Source of the DNA: Larix kaempferi
Lineage: Eukaryota; Streptophyta; Pinopsida; Pinales; Pinaceae
DNA: 64,000 bases
Direction of reading: 5' to 3'
Assembly: GCA_027924585.1 (NCBI GenBank)
Contig: BSBM01000763.1
Coordinates: forward strand, 1,381,001-1,445,000
Shown here piece by piece: positions 35,531 through 47,548 of the stretch (positions are counted from its first letter, which is position 1; each line of letters opens with the position of its first letter). A program made the translations under genes and the position numbers. The notes below the pieces were generated by a model. That model was given only the letters and a program-made list of their open reading frames with translations. It did no database searches and had not been told where the DNA came from.

Positions 35531-37797
35531 GCGCTTTTGCCGAATCATTATCTTTATTTCTTATGTTTACTTAATGCATAGAAAGAATAGGAAATTTTAT
35601 AAATGATGTCTCCCTAAGAGACGGAGTTAGGGATTCATTTTTTTTTTCTTTTCTTGTGGCTATGCGGCATATGGATGATCTGGGAAATTCCTTCAATTAA
35701 TTGACCCATACTTGGAGTTTGCAGCAGCGTGCCATATTTTATGATGAATTTTGTGTTCAGCGTTGAGAGATCTAAAGCGGGTCGGTAGATCGTGTTGTTG
35801 TTGAGTTGGAGGGCGATCTCCCTCGTAACAACCTGTCGTACACTTGGATTAATTGTAGATCAATATATATCAAGTCTGGAAATTGTGACTGAATTGTGTT
35901 TTTCAACGTTTGAGAATCGCTCCATTATAGCGATAAACCCTTTTTTCCATTCTGGACATAGAATGATGTCTCAGCATTCTTAGATCGTTGTGTTCTAGCA
36001 ATCAAACTTTATTTATTTTCGTGTGAACTGGGTTTCTCTATATTTTGGATCATTGCCCTTTTTATCGATCAACTTCTGTTGTGATGTATATATATCCCTA
36101 CCCTCGTGCAAGGTACCCCATCTAGAAAAGGGATATCACACTTTAGAATTCGTGTTATATAATACATCTCTTCCATAGTGAGTCAGCATTCCATCTGGTA
36201 AAAGAGTAATAGATTTTAACTCGGGTTATACACATTTTATATATGCATAGAAGGATTTTTATTTAGCATATATATAGATACTATGATTTGTGTATTACAT
36301 CTATGCCCTTGTCGTTTGTCTTTTATGCTGCCAGATCTCTGCATTGGTAGAATTCCCACAAGATTTTGGGATAGCATTAATGTTGTGATGGCGTTAATGC
36401 CTAGGATTATCTCTGCATTCGTTTTGTGATGGAGAATGTTAGTCAGATTCTATTTTGTTTTATCCACATTGTTAAGGCCCGGAAACCTTGTTTAGTTTTG
36501 ATTCTAGAGAAGGGTCTCGGTAATTGGTTTGAGGTCCGGGTGGAGAACTCTGATAGTCCTTTACGGATCTTTGCAAATTTGTTTGAAGTTAGCAGGGATA
36601 CCTAGAGTAAAACCCTGTTGAATTATTATGTTTGTACTCTCTGTTGTCAGGATATTTTAGTATAACGCATCTCACTTTGGATTTGGTACGAAGTATAGCA
36701 TCCATATATAATAAAAAAGAGACAGAACTCTCTAGTTTATGTTTGAAGTTAATATAAATACTAGTGTTTATATTTATATAAGATTATAGAGATAGATCTA
36801 TGTATCCATTTTTGGTGTTAGCCTTGGATGTCTTGAAAATGCCCTCTATGAGAGAGGCATTGAGAAAGTGGAAAATTGCAATAACTGAGTTTGCAAGATG
36901 TATACTTCCTTTGAATAATAGAATAAATTGTGACGTTTCTGGTGGAAGTAGCCCATGATTATGGGTGAACCACGTAAATATGGTCTCTTGACTCTTGTAT
37001 AAGTGTAATTGTGCAATTGTGATAGTTGTATAAGTGTATGTTGTTCTCAAATGAATCTTTGGTAATCCATGGTTATTCATGTTGTTAATGGGATGATCAT
37101 TTAAATGTATTTATGGTTTTGTCAAGCACAATAAAGTTCACTACCAATGGGAAATAATTTCATGATGATGTTCAAGGTAAAGAGGGTAAGATTCGAATAT
37201 CAACTGATGATCCAAATGATTTGTTCAGTTATCAATTTTGTTGAAACAATTTACTATTGTAGTATCCAATTGCAATGTTTCCTTAAATATAATTATCTCA
37301 AGGGAGATACAAGGAATTGTATAGGTATTGCTTCATATGATAAGAAGTTGACTTGTATAAGCATTGGAAGTATTGACTAAGACCCTTTCTTAATAAGTAA
37401 AGTTCATAAGAATATGAATTGCGGGAACGATGAAAATAAATAATTATGTATGTTGATTATCTCTTTTACGTATAACTAATCATAAATTGGTTAATGTAAA
37501 GGATTGCAAAGGAGTTAACAATAATTGTTTGATACTCATAGAATTTGGGGTAGTATCCGGTAAGTTTTGTTATCTTGTAGATATTTCCTTTATATTGGAT
37601 GTACCTCAATGAAGGTAGTGTATTTCTTCTTCTTAGTTACTCTAAACGCTAAGGTGTAATCAAAATAATATATGGAAACAATTAATTGAAAGTTGAATAG
37701 TTTATCTCATCTCATATCTATGAAGTTGTGGAGTTAAGTATCCTCAAAAGAAAAAAATCACTATAATACTAACTCATATTTTTGGGTTTGTGACAAA

Positions 37798-37810
37798 TGG
37801 TATCAGAGCC
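37798..37810 (+). other. primer-binding site
   Basis: TGGTATCAGAGCC, a perfect initiator-Met match, two bases after the LTR end. Confidence 0.95.
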
Positions 37811-40140
37811 AGGTTGCAACAATGTGTGACCTATGGACTCGCTTACATGATGGTAAGTTACACTCTTATGTTGAACATTTATTGTCAAATACAAATTGTT
37901 TTCATAATTGCTTATTTTAATGACAGGCATGTTGTAGAATGTATGATATGATGCTTCATATTAGAATATTTTATTGATCAATGAAGACAAAGACTAACGT
38001 TATGATCAATAGAAGAAACATGTAAATCGATTTGTATAAGTTGGATATGGTTGATTGCATGCATGATCATAAGTTTGTATATATTAGATGATGAAAAGAG
38101 ACTTCTATGATAAATTTTCAAGTACTTAAGAAAGTGTGACTATGAAATTTATGATACACAAACTTGAATCAATCAAAACTAATCTTACAATGCTAGTTAT
38201 GCAATTTAGTTAATTCCCTAAATGTCATGAAGAAAAACATGTGAGCTGAATTATCTAAATTCAGCATGCCTACAAGAATACATGGTGGCATGGATTGTGA
38301 AAACTAAGAGTGTATTGATTAGTCATTAAAATACGAAAGGGATTTAATGATTGGTAACAAAAAAAAATCTTCTGGTTTCTAAAAGGTTAGTTACCCTTTT
38401 AAGTATCATAAGGACTAAAATGTGATTTCGATACTTACTATAAAGGAAGTACTTTGAAAATATTGAACATGTTTTGTTGTCTTATTATATCACCAAGAAC
38501 ATGGTGAAAAGGAAATAGTAGAAGAATGTTGTTGCTTTTATTAATTAGCATATTGAGCTAAAGAGATACTAAAATGTTGATCTCCATGAAGGTGTTGAGT
38601 TAATAAGTTGAGGCAATGACAAAAGGGGTACGCAGTATTGTTTTATAATACTAATGTGTAAATATATGCATTTTGAGATTAAATACACCTACAAGGCTAG
38701 TGGGATATATTTATGAGGCACATAGGCATGCCTAGAAAAAAAAATATGTTGACGACATTTTCCAAGTATGGATGAGTCAAACCCCTTTTAGTACTAAGGA
38801 AGCATGCAAATGGAAATAAATTAATTATGATATAATAGTATGTGACTGCGATGCACATTGGTGCGTGAAAGTAAATGTATGCATATGATATTTTAGCTTG
38901 CATAAATGATAAAGATTGCGAGATTGAAACTGGTATTTATCTTTGACATGGTGGGAATACCTAGCCTTATGCCCACAATTTGGAAAATTAGATTTAAAAT
39001 TCCAATTTTTTTGAAATAATTATGTTATGCTTATTCTCAAATAAGTAGTTAAAACATCATTGAAAATGTGAAGTTGTAAATGAATGGTTATGATCCATCA
39101 TATGGTATGAAAAGCATGATAGATAAGGATGAGTAAAATCAATATCTTGATTGATGTGAAATGCATACGTATTCATAAGTTTAAAAGTTAGCTGGCTAAA
39201 GTTTTGAAACTAATAAAAAAAATTGCACAAGTGTGCATGATACTTTATGTGAATAAAAGATTAGAGACTTAGGCAGAAATATATTGGTAATTAAATAGGT
39301 GAATCTACTACTTATCAAAGTGATGATATTGTGATTATGTAAGGTGTTATGTGATACAAAAATATTATGAATATGTTTTTGTGATTGACACTTGACCTCC
39401 ATGAGGTTTTAGCTAATATACATATTTGGTTGATGTGTGTGAGGAATTGACCACACGAAGAAAGGGCTTGGAAATTAAGAATCAAAGCTAATCAATGGCG
39501 AGAGGGTCACTAAACCCAAAAAGGATTTCGCAAAAAAAAAAAGCATTGTAAGTGAATGCCTCTATATGATCGTCAAACGTAAATTGTCATGTGCAGTAGG
39601 ATCAACTTGAAAGCTTGTGTTGGTAAAGCCGGTTGGCTATGATAGTGGCATTAGAGTCACAATCAATGTTATGAGACATTGTTGCATGCACATGAGACAT
39701 TATGACCAGATAAGTGAAAATCTTGAAAGCTTCAAGAGAATTTAAAGATAACTCTACACATAATATTTTTAAACAAAACCTCACCCTAACATAAGCAGGA
39801 GGGGGAGGGAGGCACCCTGCAAATTAAAATAAAGCTAACTTAAAATAATGTTAAATTAAATTAAAATAAATTTAATCAAGAAGAATGAAGAAGAGAAGGC
39901 CAAGTCTGGAGCACAGATTTGGGCCAGAAAGAAACACCTACAGTTGGGTATAGAACACGATATGTGTTTAGGTACGAGCACTACCAATTTAATGCAAGAG
40001 AACTGCAATACCCTGAAGAGTTGTTAAAGGTTGTTCCATGTTTTAGTGAGGTAAAAGTCCCTAGAGCACTCTATCACTCAGGAGCACTGGGTGAATGTCG
40101 GGTATCGTCATGTGCGTGATGGATTCCCTGAGTGGCATGA
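37811..40140 (+). other. internal region of second LARD family
   Basis: Non-coding. It matches the second internal copy (58922-60254) except that 38745-39542 is missing there. A small frame (39919-40119) has no motif. Confidence 0.7.
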
Positions 40141-40179
40141 CATCGAGAAGGTGTTGAGTACCAATCTAGTTCTTGGTGC

Positions 40180-40395
40180 ATGCCGAGAAGGCTTGGAAAT
40201 TTCCTAGACCTAAGCGAGAAGGCTTGAGGGGAAAGAGTTCCTAGACTCAAGCGAGAAGGCTTGAGGGAAAAAAAAAAGAGTTCCTGAACTCAAGCGAGAA
40301 GGCTTGAGGGGAAAAAGAGTTTCTGGACTCGAGTGAGAAGGCTTGAGGGGAAAACAAATTTTTAGGACTCAAGTGAGAAGGCTTGAGGGGAAGAA
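40180..40395 (+). repeat. 37-42-bp tandem array, about 5-6 copies
   Basis: The unit is CTCAAGCGAGAAGGCTTGAG plus GGAAAAGAGTTCCTAGA-like filler. CGAGAAGG/TGAGAAGG restarts at about 40214, 40251, 40293, 40332 and 40372, with unequal spacing from A-tract length. CTCAAGC...GCTTGAG can form a hairpin in each unit. Confidence 0.88.
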
Positions 40396-41127
40396 TGACT
40401 CACATGGAATACTTTTATAAATGATTGGATCACATGGACTACTGTATTACTAACATTGAGGCGGAGGCTCTGGAGCAGAATAATAAGTCTTATTCTGTGT
40501 GACATGGCGCACTTGGAAATGTTTCCTACTATGCATATGTTATGCACAAGGTATGCGCATGTACTTATCTTTTGAACTTGTTATACTCAATATTTTGCAT
40601 ATTTATGTTAGAGTATGCATGTTTTATGTTCACGCACAACTCACGTTATGAGCATTGACAATATTACTTTCGAGGAAAAGAAAGAAGAGAAAAACTAAAG
40701 GTACTTGGAAAGAGGTTTCGTGACAAGAATTTGACAAAATATTTTCTTAGATCATGATTTATATGTATATAATGTATGACTAACAAAGGTGCAGGGGAAG
40801 GAAATTACAAAGAAGATCTTAGTTAAAAGATCAAACTCTAAAGAGGATTGCCATGAAAAGGCCGCAACATGATGTTGCAAGGGAAAAAGATTTCTCATGT
40901 TCTAGTTGATTTTGGAAAAATCATATGTATGCATGTATTTTATGATAAGATGATAGAAAACAACTCGTGTTGTTTGTAAAAAGCACAGGTTATGAGCGAT
41001 AGCAACTTGCGAAAATCATGAAAGTTCAAAGAAGGTCAAAACTAAAATGCTGAAACAAGCAAAAGATGACTCAAGAGGAGAAGACGAACTATTGAAAAAT
41101 ATGAACACCGAGTACGGTGTTATTCTT

Positions 41128-41140
41128 AAGGAGGAAAGGA
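41128..41140 (+). other. polypurine tract
   Basis: AAGGAGGAAAGGA lies directly before the TG of the second LTR. Confidence 0.9.
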
Positions 41141-42076
41141 TGTAACATCCCTCTTTTGTACCCTATTATTTTATAAATGTAAATGAATATAGTAATTTTT
41201 TTCTGGTGACAAGCTCAAGGTCAAGGCCCCACTAGTAAACCCTATAGTTAGGTTGTTCAATTCCTAAGTTCTAAATTGTAAACTCAAGAGACTAAGGGTG
41301 GCAACAAAACTAAACGAAAGCAACTAAATCCACTAGGGGCAAATATAGACAGCTAGAAAATGAGGGGAAGTTACTTAGTGACATCATATGCCATCTTTAG
41401 GAATTTGGACATGGGAATACGTATAACTAGTCGCATGAGGTCTAAAGCCTCGAGTAATATCCCAGTTGAAGTAAGTCGTGATTAAACTAATATTTCTAAG
41501 TTACAACTAGAAGTTAATGAACATCTAAGACCTCTTTAGTGAGTGGAAATCTAATTACCACTATAAATATTAAAAATATTTAAAGATCATATTATTTATA
41601 ACATCCATCTTAAAATGGCATCTAGTGCCAATAATTATTCTTAAAAATTCCAAACTAAGATTTATCATTTGATGAGTAGACATTGGTATATGTTGTTATA
41701 TATATATACAAAATACCAATAAATACCATTATTTTTATAAGTGTTAGTTTAGTGAACACTTATACTAATCCAAGGGGTAAACATGCTCTTAGTGGTTAAA
41801 CGAAGCATTTTATACACATATAGATCTATCTATATGTTATAAAGTTTTAGGTATCGACATTTTTCACTCATTCCTTCTATATGCGAAGGAATGCATCACT
41901 AAGAGGTTATTTAAATAATACATATGAAAGTATTGTTTTGCTTGGAGAATAAAGCACTTTAAGCGATTTAGTTTTCATTATGAAATTGAATTTTTTATAA
42001 CCTTAAAAAGTTGAGTCATAAGACTTAAACGAGTGGTGGATCATTTATAACTCCCCACTACCTCCTTAAGCTCAAC

Positions 42077-42430
42077 ATGAAGATCTTAAGTGACCCATCA
42101 TCCCATGATCAGAGGGAAGACTTGGTGAGTAGGCTGGCCGAAAAGAGAGGGATTCCCTCACGTTTTTGGCGGACTCTCCATAGAGAGATAAAGTCTCCAA
42201 ATTTTATTTATAGAAGGGGTCGTAGCTCTGAAGGGGGATCCTTTTTTTCCATACTTCAATCAGAGGATTGTGGTTTTCCCTCTGAGCATAGAGGAAACTA
42301 TGGTTGTTTTATATTTAGTTATGCTTGTGATTTCTGCACAGAACACTTACTATGCATAACCTTGGGAAGGACGGCTTGTGTAAGCCCGACCCCTGTGCAA
42401 TCTATGTTTGATATTTCTATTTATTTATGA
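42077..42430 (+). CDS. LTR-borne ORF, 117 aa, unknown (partner of 34751-35014)
   Basis: It opens MKILSDPSSHDQREDLVS and ends SMFDISIYL, as in the partner. It has 13 and 17 residues that the partner lacks. The 51-base difference lies between two GCTTGTG repeats, so the partner probably lost it by microhomology deletion without breaking the frame. Confidence 0.35.
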   Translation: MKILSDPSSHDQREDLVSRLAEKRGIPSRFWRTLHREIKSPNFIYRRGRSSEGGSFFSILQSEDCGFPSEHRGNYGCFIFSYACDFCTEHLLCITLGRTACVSPTPVQSMFDISIYL

Positions 42431-42822
42431 ATGCGATCGCTATGCTTCCGGTATGGAAGCATGGACTTTGGAGAAAGGGGCGGCTGAGGGAGCCGATCCT
42501 TGAACTTCTTTATATTTTTAATTGCGTTGTCTTGTACCTCTGTGTGGTAAATATAAAATGCATGATCCCTGAACTCCTTTGTTATATATTACTATGCAAG
42601 ATTGAAATCGCAGTGATCTGCTTTTACAGTACATGCTAGAATGAAATCGCAGTGATTTGTTTAGATATTTGTTTGTTGGTTTATATATATAGGTTGTATA
42701 TACGCTGGACATGTTTTGATTAAAACAGGACGGCGTGTAATCTGATCCCAAAAATGTCAGTTTAGATATATTGGTTGTATATATGTTGGACTTGTTTTGA
42801 TGAAACAGGACGGTGTGTAAGT

Positions 42823-42827
42823 CGATC
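42823..42827. repeat. target-site duplication CGATC (left); right copy 56867-56871
   Basis: A perfect 5-bp repeat. The split LTR reads continuously when the insert and one copy are removed. Confidence 0.95.
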
Positions 42828-43194
42828 TGTCACCTACCCAAATTTCTGAACATTATTATTTATTTGGAAAAATACTTTATGTTAAATTTAATTACAAGTT
42901 TTGTAATTATGATCAATTTTGATCATGGATGAATGTAATTACTAAATACTATTATTTAAATAAATTAATTAGGAGATAAACACTTAGGAGAACTATTGAA
43001 TGAGTGTTCACGGACCCACTAGGAGGAATGGAAGCTAATGGAAGGTATGGGACACATGGCAGCAGTTACATCACACCACTAACTGTTGGTTATGGGACAA
43101 CTTCTCCTTAAATAGGGCATTATCCCCCAGGTGGAGGGAGTGAGCAAGGAGCTCATCTAATGACCCAGTAACATCTAAAAAGGCCTAGGCAGCC

Positions 43195-43200
43195 TATAAA
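43195..43200 (+). promoter_or_regulatory. TATA box in 5' LTR
   Basis: GCCTATAAAGG, conserved at 52648-52653 in the 3' LTR. Downstream, a GGCAGGTAAGTGG donor-like site (about 43300) and a TTTTATTCAG acceptor-like site suggest a possible leader intron, by inspection only. Confidence 0.5.
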
Positions 43201-45099
43201 GGCAAATTCGAATTGGGCAGGCAGCCCTTAATCAACATTTCTACAGAATGTTTTCCTCTTGCAAATCAGGTGATTTCAAGAGAGATTCGAATAAGGCAGG
43301 TAAGTGGTGATTGAAAACTGATTTTTTGCTTATTATTGAAGAGAAACGGAGTTGTAGGGGCAAGTCTTTTGGACTGCTACCTATTGAAGATTTATAAGAT
43401 TACTACTACAACAAGAAGAAGTTCTATTTCCTGAAGCTTCTTCCTCCTGGTGGTTCAGCAAACAGGCCCGGGGGTCCTAAGACAGTATTTGACTGTCTTC
43501 AGGAGTTTGGGTGGGTGGAACAGTCTTCCTGAGTTGTTTGTTTCCCTACAGGTTTTATTCAGGTTCTACAATTTCTTACTTATTCTCAGTAAATAATTTA
43601 TGTTACGTTTAAACAGTATTTTTTGTGTTTCTGTTTTTGAAAGAAAAATCTAATCCTAGAATTGTTCTAATTCTGAATGTTTAAGTTTAATGTCGAAGAT
43701 GAATTGAGAAACCAATACCTCCATTTTTCCACATGTTGTTTAGAAGCATCATACTCTAGTAGAGATACGCAAATTAAAGATAGATTAAAAGATAGGCGAT
43801 TGCGATTTTGAATTCTACAGATAAATATAGTAAGTCTTATGTTCATTGTTTTCAGACCTATGATGAATAGATGTAAAAGGTTCTAGATAATAGTTATTTA
43901 TATATATATGAATATTTTATTCATCCCTATGAAATTAATCAATGTTAAATTTCCTGTACATTTTTCTTGTATCATATATAATTTTATAATATGCATAGGA
44001 AGCAGAAAAATACAATCTGCATATTGTTTTATGGACTGCTGAATTCAAATAAAAACATTTTTTATGTTAAACTGGAAATACAATAAGATTCACACAGGTA
44101 TCATATTTTTCTACACTTCATTCACACACTATTTCATTGTAAATACTTTATCGTTATTTATGAGTTTAGAAATTTAAAATAGACAGAGTTGCTTTTATAC
44201 AAACTTCATAATTTTGCACAATATGCACACAGTAATTTCTTATCTATTTCTATAATGCTTTTCGTACAAAGTTAAACATGAGAAGAACCTAGTATCTACC
44301 AGTATCACCATTATTCACCATCCATTTAAACTGTAGCATTGTTCTTATTCTATTTTCTAAGTTTCCATATCAAAACCCTAGTTAGGTTCGTTTCTTTTCA
44401 TTGTTTAACAAAAAAATACTACACTCCTTTTTAAATCATGGTTTGAGCCCTACTCGGCTAAGCCCTCTTTGCAAATAGAATCATGACTTAGGGTTTAACC
44501 CTACCTATCCTTTTGTTAAACGAAACAAAGATCTTGCATTTCAAATTTATACTCTTTCATTTCTAGTTTTCAAACAAACAAGAAAACCATCATCATTCTA
44601 CAATATTAAGACGAACGTTACAAGTCATCTACACAAAACTTTTAGCACATCATTTATTTATATTTATTTACGATGAAAGTTTCACAACTTTACAGTTCAT
44701 ACAAGGTCTAGTATGCATCCATGGAGAGAGAAACGCATTGATATATAGAAGACGAGCCTCAACTCTAATTCATCTCTCAACCTTCGAAACCATCAAATCA
44801 TGGTTCCCAAACAAAGTTTACAAACTGTTTTTACAGTAAAAAATAATCAACAATTGTTTCTGTGTTTCTTCAGCCATAGAGCCCAAACACTTAAAGCATC
44901 GATGAGTTACTTTTCAAATCGACGACATCAAAGCAAAGACTAAATATTACAGTTTATTAAACAAGCTTCAAAGGTTCTCATCAACATCATCAACGGAGCT
45001 ATAGTAGAGCTGGGCAAGGTAGTTCCTCTTCGTTGAAAAACTATATCAACCACAGACGAAGAACGACAGATGAAGAAGCGCTATGAGTTATGGAAGACC

Positions 45100-47110
45100 C
45101 GAAGCTTACCGGCGTAGAAGCACATGATTATATTGCCGAACCCTGGTTCGAAATAACCTTTCAACCGTGTAAACTGACACATTAAAATGAAGTTAGGAGT
45201 CTAGAAAGTTGAAAGATCAACTATCATTCTACAAATAAACAGCATTACTATTTTGCTCCAAGTGTTTACCTTCTTACCAAGTGGCCAAGCCATGGTGTGC
45301 TCCAGGCAGACGATGCAGAGAAATGATGGGAGAATGTTACCTCTTGACAGGTTAAAAATAACATCTTCAACTTTGCGAAGGGCATAAAAGCCATCAACCT
45401 CAACACACTCGAACTAGAGACAGTGATCATGACCAGTAGCACTATACAGGATTCAAAGATTACAGTATTTCAACGGAGTGGTAGGTCTCAAGGTTGAAAC
45501 CTTGCACTGCATTTCTGCTAGGATTTCGGCAGCCTGTCGGCCACCTCCAGCAAAAACAATAACACAATGAACCACTTTTCCAAGCTCTTAATTCAATTAC
45601 ACGGTAGACTTTAGGGTTTCCATCCGACGGTTTAGACTCACGATCATCGACGGTTACAACAGCGCCAACTATGGCCACTTTGGTATCAACGAAATAAACA
45701 TTTAATGCCATCCTCCATTACTGTTTGACGTAGCCACCTTGGAAAATGTTTAAGTCAGCAATAACCAGTACCAGGCGTAGTATTCTGCCACATTAGCAAC
45801 TAACCAGGAAAGCACACCTACGTGGAAACATGGACTATCCAACTCGGTAGGGATATGGTGCCATTTTGATAATGGAATATCATTCAGGATCTTTTTACAA
45901 TTCAAGACTCTTGTCAACTTAATTAATTCAACAACCTGTCACATATAAAATTTAATTCCCACTCTGCATTACCATCAGACATTGCCACTATGGCACGCGG
46001 TGGAGCAAGCATGATCAACACTTGACATAGAACCCTTACACATCAACAAGTATGGAGGTATTCACGTCTGCGTGGATTCCTGGAGTTACAACTCGGTAGT
46101 AATGCAGTACCCAAACTTTAATTGTGATATCCTTCTGTGATCGTTACCTTAGCTCGAGACCAACGTCGAATTTATGAGCCAGCGACCTGTCAAAACCCAT
46201 TTTAATGCTTGTTAGTACCTTAATGTGATAACAAACTTTATATTTTTCATTTGTTAACATAACAATATTGTAACAATGTCATATTCTTTATAATTTTAAT
46301 AACGTGTATGCAAATACATGATTATAATTCCAAAGGTTTGCATTGTATTGTAACCATTTTCATACATTATAACGTTTGTATTTAATTCACAACACTTGCA
46401 TGGTATTGTCAAAATTCTATATTCCCAATATCTCCAATATATGTTTTAATATTGACATTTAATCGAAAATAGGAATAGTCACACTATTGTTTGTATAAAG
46501 ACTTTGGAAAGTTTGTGTTTTGTTTATAAATAGAATAACCATTATATATATAGTCGAAAGCTTAATTGCACTATATCTACATAACATTTGGTTAGTCATG
46601 TTAATATATTATTATTTTTATCTCTTCATATAATATTGGTTGCAAGATCTTACAAGCTCAAACCATTTACATACACTTTGGTATTATCATTATAAATGAC
46701 GACAAGAAGACAGCCATCATTACAACCAGCTAGAACAATGATGACAACAACAACAATGCTGTTAATAAGATACTTGTTCGACAGTTAATTTGGGTTGAGT
46801 TTACCCAGTCAAAAGATGAACCTTGGAAAGCAAAGGAGTAAGCATGCGAGTCATACCTGTACGTTTTGATAGTTGCAACAATCTTTACAACATGCTATTT
46901 TATTTACAACGTTGATTGAACTTTACACGAAACTGGAATTTCTTTGCAATCATGAAACTCCTTACCTGACATCTGCACATCGAACAAGTCTAATGCTTTA
47001 GCCTTGCAGCTAAGTAAGCTTCGGGGTCCCTCATAGGACTCCGTTGGACAGCAAAGAAGCAAACTGTCAGTATCGTCTCCAAGAAAAAGTACCATATCAT
47101 ATTTCTAGCC
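45100..47110 (-). other. exon-like blocks on the antisense strand of the 5' LTR
   Basis: Read on the - strand, GC-richer blocks end at donor-like sites: 46966-47109 (GATGTCAG|GTAAGG), 46857-about 46884 (CGTACAG|GTATGA), 46151-46189 (TTTGACAG| before, |GTAACG after), a block ending at 45270 (AAGAAG|GTAAAC) and about 45110-45172 (TGTCAG| before, |GTAAGC after). Translations include AEYYAWYWLL and EPGFGNIIMCFYAG. I do not recognise a family. The same sites occur in the 3' LTR (54540-56571). A captured host gene fragment is possible but unproven. Confidence 0.25.
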
Positions 47111-47407
47111 TGGCATTTCATTATTACGTCATTCATACATTTCATTGCATTTAAAAAAGTGTCGCATCAAAAGTTGATCTATTAATGCATTTAACTATTT
47201 AATGATAGTTGTTATAAATATAATTAAGATGACGCTGACGTAGTAGTTATAATAGAAAATTATTTATGTTTAATACAACAGTTGTTAAGATTAACATTGT
47301 TGCAGCTCGTATTATTAAATTCCGCAGTTACAAATTATCATTAATTAAGCTAATTATTGCTATTTACAAAAATTTTAAATTTTTATGAAAATATGGGATG
47401 TTACATG

Positions 47408-47420
47408 TGGTATCAGAGCA
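47408..47420 (+). other. primer-binding site
   Basis: TGGTATCAGAGCA, initiator-Met type, two bases after the LTR. Confidence 0.95.
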
Positions 47421-47548
47421 TAGATTCAAACTCTAGGCCTGAATGAGGTCCAAAACACGCAGTAGAAATTTTTATATACAGCAGAAATTTATACTAACTT
47501 GAAATTTTATTATTATGTTATCTTCAGAAATTATTTTTAGTTAGAGGT

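Larger units (their letters stand above)
33817..37795 (+). repeat. LTR copy 1, 3979 bp
   Basis: It starts TGTAACATACCTCTTTTG and ends TTTGTGACA, two bases before a PBS. It matches 41141-42827 plus 56872-58906. A conserved block GGTGAGGAG...GGCCCCACC lies at 33882-33911, an ORF at 34751-35014, and 80-83-bp tandem units at about 35304-35530. Confidence 0.93.
41141..42827 (+). repeat. LTR copy 2, left part (continues at 56872)
   Basis: It matches 33817-35459. It is cut at CGATC by the chromovirus element. Joined length with 56872-58906 is 3722 bp, shorter than copy 1 because of deletions. Confidence 0.93.
42828..47405 (+). repeat. 5' LTR of chromovirus-like element, 4578 bp
   Basis: It starts TGTCACCTACCC and ends GGGATGTTACA. 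It matches 52281-56866 throughout with scattered substitutions. A TATA box is at 43195. Antisense exon-like blocks (45100-47110) are noted separately. Confidence 0.95.

Noticed and set aside
37141-37380. 77-codon frame repeated at 58262-58495
   Set aside because: It lies within the two LTR copies of the LARD family. No motif and AT-rich; similarity is due to LTR homology.
40200-40390. CRISPR-like array of short repeats
   Set aside because: Repeats and spacers are unequal and the spacers are similar to each other. It is a plant retroelement tandem array, not a CRISPR.
46904-47095. 63-codon - strand ORF present in both chromovirus LTRs
   Set aside because: Conservation is expected from LTR duplication, and the frame runs through a likely splice donor. 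Kept only as part of the exon-like block observation.
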